DNA from: Streptomyces ferrugineus
GTDB taxonomy: Bacteria > Actinomycetota > Actinomycetes > Streptomycetales > Streptomycetaceae
Direction: 5' to 3'
Assembly: GCF_015160855.1 (NCBI RefSeq)
Contig: NZ_CP063373.1
Location: 7,626,001 to 7,690,000 of the forward strand
DNA length: 64,000 bases
Shown here: positions 62,872 through 64,000 of the stretch, one piece after another
How positions within the stretch are numbered: position 1 is the first letter of the stretch
Layout of the letters: the number at the start of each line of letters is the position of its first letter
Notes under the pieces: generated by a model
The model's database searches: none
What the model saw: the letters and a program-made list of their open reading frames with translations, nothing else
What the model was told of the DNA's origin: nothing
Translations under genes and position numbers: made by a program

Positions 62872-64000
62872 TCGGAGCCCTCCCCGGAGCCCGCCGCCTC
62901 CGGCAGGGGCTGCTGCCCCGGCTTGCGTATCCACAGCTCACGCGCGCGTGAGAACAGGTTGCGCCCCGTTCCCCGCTCGCGGTGCCCATGGACGCGAGGG
63001 TCGTCCGTGACGTCGTAGCGCTTCACATAGGCACCCAGGAACGCCTGCAACGTGGCGACCGCCGGGATGGCGATCAGCGCGCCCACCGCGCCGAGGAGGG
63101 CGGTGCCGGCGATGACCGAGCCGAAGGCGACCGCGGGGTGGATGTCGACGGTCTTGGCGGTCAGCTTGGGCTGCAGCACATAGTTCTCGAACTGCTGGTA
63201 GACCACGACGAAGATCAGCACCCACAGCGCGTACCAGGGATCGACGGTGAACGCGATCAGCATGGGCAAGGCGCCCGCGAGATACGTGCCGATGGTAGGG
63301 ATGAACTGCGACACGAGTCCGACCCATACGGCGAGCACGGGCGCGTACGGCACGTCCAGGCTCTCCAGCAGGATGTAGTGGGCCACGCCGGAGATGAGCG
63401 CCATCAGGCCGCGCGAGTACAGATAGCCGCCGGTCTTGTTGACGGCGATCTCCCAGGCACGCAGCACCTCGGCCTGCCTGTTGGGTGGCAGTACGGAGCA
63501 CAGGGCGCGGCGCAGCCGGGGGCCGTCCGCGGCGAAGTAGAACGAGAACAGCGTGATCGTCAGCAGCTGGAAGAGCCCACCGAGGACCTGCGCCGACACG
63601 TCGAGGACGCCGGTGGCGCTGTTCTGCACGTAGTTGCGCAGCCAGTCGGACCGGAGCAGGCCTTCCTGGACGTCCACGCGTCGCAGCTCGGTGTGGAAGT
63701 GCGCGTTGATCCAGTTGATGACGGAGTCGAGGTAGTCCGGGAAGTCCTCGACGATCTTGATGATCTGGCCGGCGAGCATGGACCCCATCAGGGTCACGAA
63801 CCCGGCCGACGCGATGATCACGGCGAGGAAGACGGTGGCGGTGGCCAGTCCCCGGCGCATGCCGCGCGAGGCCATCCAGCTCACCGCGGGCTCGATGGCG
63901 AGGGCCAGGAAGAACGCGATGAGGATGTTGATCAGCAGCCCGGTCAGCTGGTGAAAGGCCCAGCTGCCCAGCTGGAACACACCGACGAGCGCCAGCGCGA
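62868..64000 (-). CDS. AI-2E family transporter, 5' end outside window
   Basis: At least 377 residues of a multi-pass membrane protein whose frame is open to the right edge, so the start lies beyond the window. Motifs typical of the AI-2E/TqsA/PerM family are LLINILIAFFLALAIEPAVS, FIPTIGTYLAGALPMLIAF and QQFENYVLQPKL. Family members export small molecules or act as antiporters; the autoinducer-2 name should not be read as function. The last 50 residues are cytoplasmic and charged. Coupled to the GyrI-like gene downstream. Confidence 0.93.
   Translation of the reverse strand, partial: ALALVGVFQLGSWAFHQLTGLLINILIAFFLALAIEPAVSWMASRGMRRGLATATVFLAVIIASAGFVTLMGSMLAGQIIKIVEDFPDYLDSVINWINAHFHTELRRVDVQEGLLRSDWLRNYVQNSATGVLDVSAQVLGGLFQLLTITLFSFYFAADGPRLRRALCSVLPPNRQAEVLRAWEIAVNKTGGYLYSRGLMALISGVAHYILLESLDVPYAPVLAVWVGLVSQFIPTIGTYLAGALPMLIAFTVDPWYALWVLIFVVVYQQFENYVLQPKLTAKTVDIHPAVAFGSVIAGTALLGAVGALIAIPAVATLQAFLGAYVKRYDVTDDPRVHGHRERGTGRNLFSRARELWIRKPGQQPLPEAAGSGEGSE

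Overview
The window is high-GC actinobacterial DNA and almost certainly the core chromosome of a Streptomyces species. Start codons are often GTG, coding is dense with strong third-position GC bias, and gene content and order (recA-recX, gluABCD with gluR/gluK, miaB, miaA, dapF, rshA, hflX, a small siderophore operon, lexA, nrdR-nrdJ, rnhB, a RecQ-type helicase) match the block known from Streptomyces coelicolor. No rRNA, tRNA, insertion sequence, prophage or CRISPR array was seen.

Layout. 1-8.5 kb: the 5' part of a glycogen-debranching-type protein (runs off the left edge), a DUF4192 protein, a RecQ helicase carrying a phosphoribosyltransferase-like tail, two uncharacterised proteins and RNase HII. 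8.5-14.3 kb: a divergent TetR/MFS efflux pair with two matching operators, an ADP-ribosylglycohydrolase and histidine phosphatase pair, a YdbC-like protein and a TerD protein. 14.4-21.5 kb: DNA precursor and SOS genes (nrdJ, nrdR, lexA, a DinG-like helicase). 22-29.7 kb: a three-gene NIS siderophore operon, an amino-acid permease and a GlxA/AraC regulator. 30-32.6 kb: two tandem secreted serine-protease-like lipoproteins. 32.7-44.1 kb: housekeeping genes hflX, an M1 peptidase, rshA, dapF, miaA and miaB, with two small genes between the last two. 44.3-49.1 kb: accessory oxidoreductases, including an Old Yellow Enzyme homologue with an in-frame 36-bp minisatellite, a MarR regulator with three operator-like palindromes, GTP cyclohydrolase II, DUF2218, a quinone oxidoreductase and a MazG-like protein. 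49.2-56 kb: a TAXI binding protein, GluK/GluR and the glutamate ABC transporter gluABCD. 56.2-59.3 kb: a flavin monooxygenase, then cysteine dioxygenase and rhodanese behind a short cysteine-rich leader ORF. 59.5-64 kb: recX, recA, a decayed arginase-family pseudogene, a GyrI-like protein and the 3' part of an AI-2E permease gene.

How the genes work together. DNA metabolism and repair form one theme: LexA with SOS boxes at lexA and recA, RecA/RecX, NrdR boxes ahead of nrdRJ, RNase HII, and RecQ- and DinG-type helicases. Glutamate sensing and uptake form a second: GluK/GluR divergent from gluABCD, with a TAXI protein abutting gluK. Iron acquisition, sulfur-amino-acid catabolism, tRNA modification (miaA, miaB) and (p)ppGpp turnover (rshA) make up the rest. 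The best leads for a second look are the leader peptide ahead of cysteine dioxygenase, the minisatellite inside the flavin oxidoreductase, the arginase pseudogene broken by a 10-bp duplication, the RecQ-phosphoribosyltransferase fusion, the minimal siderophore operon, and the paired operator palindromes.
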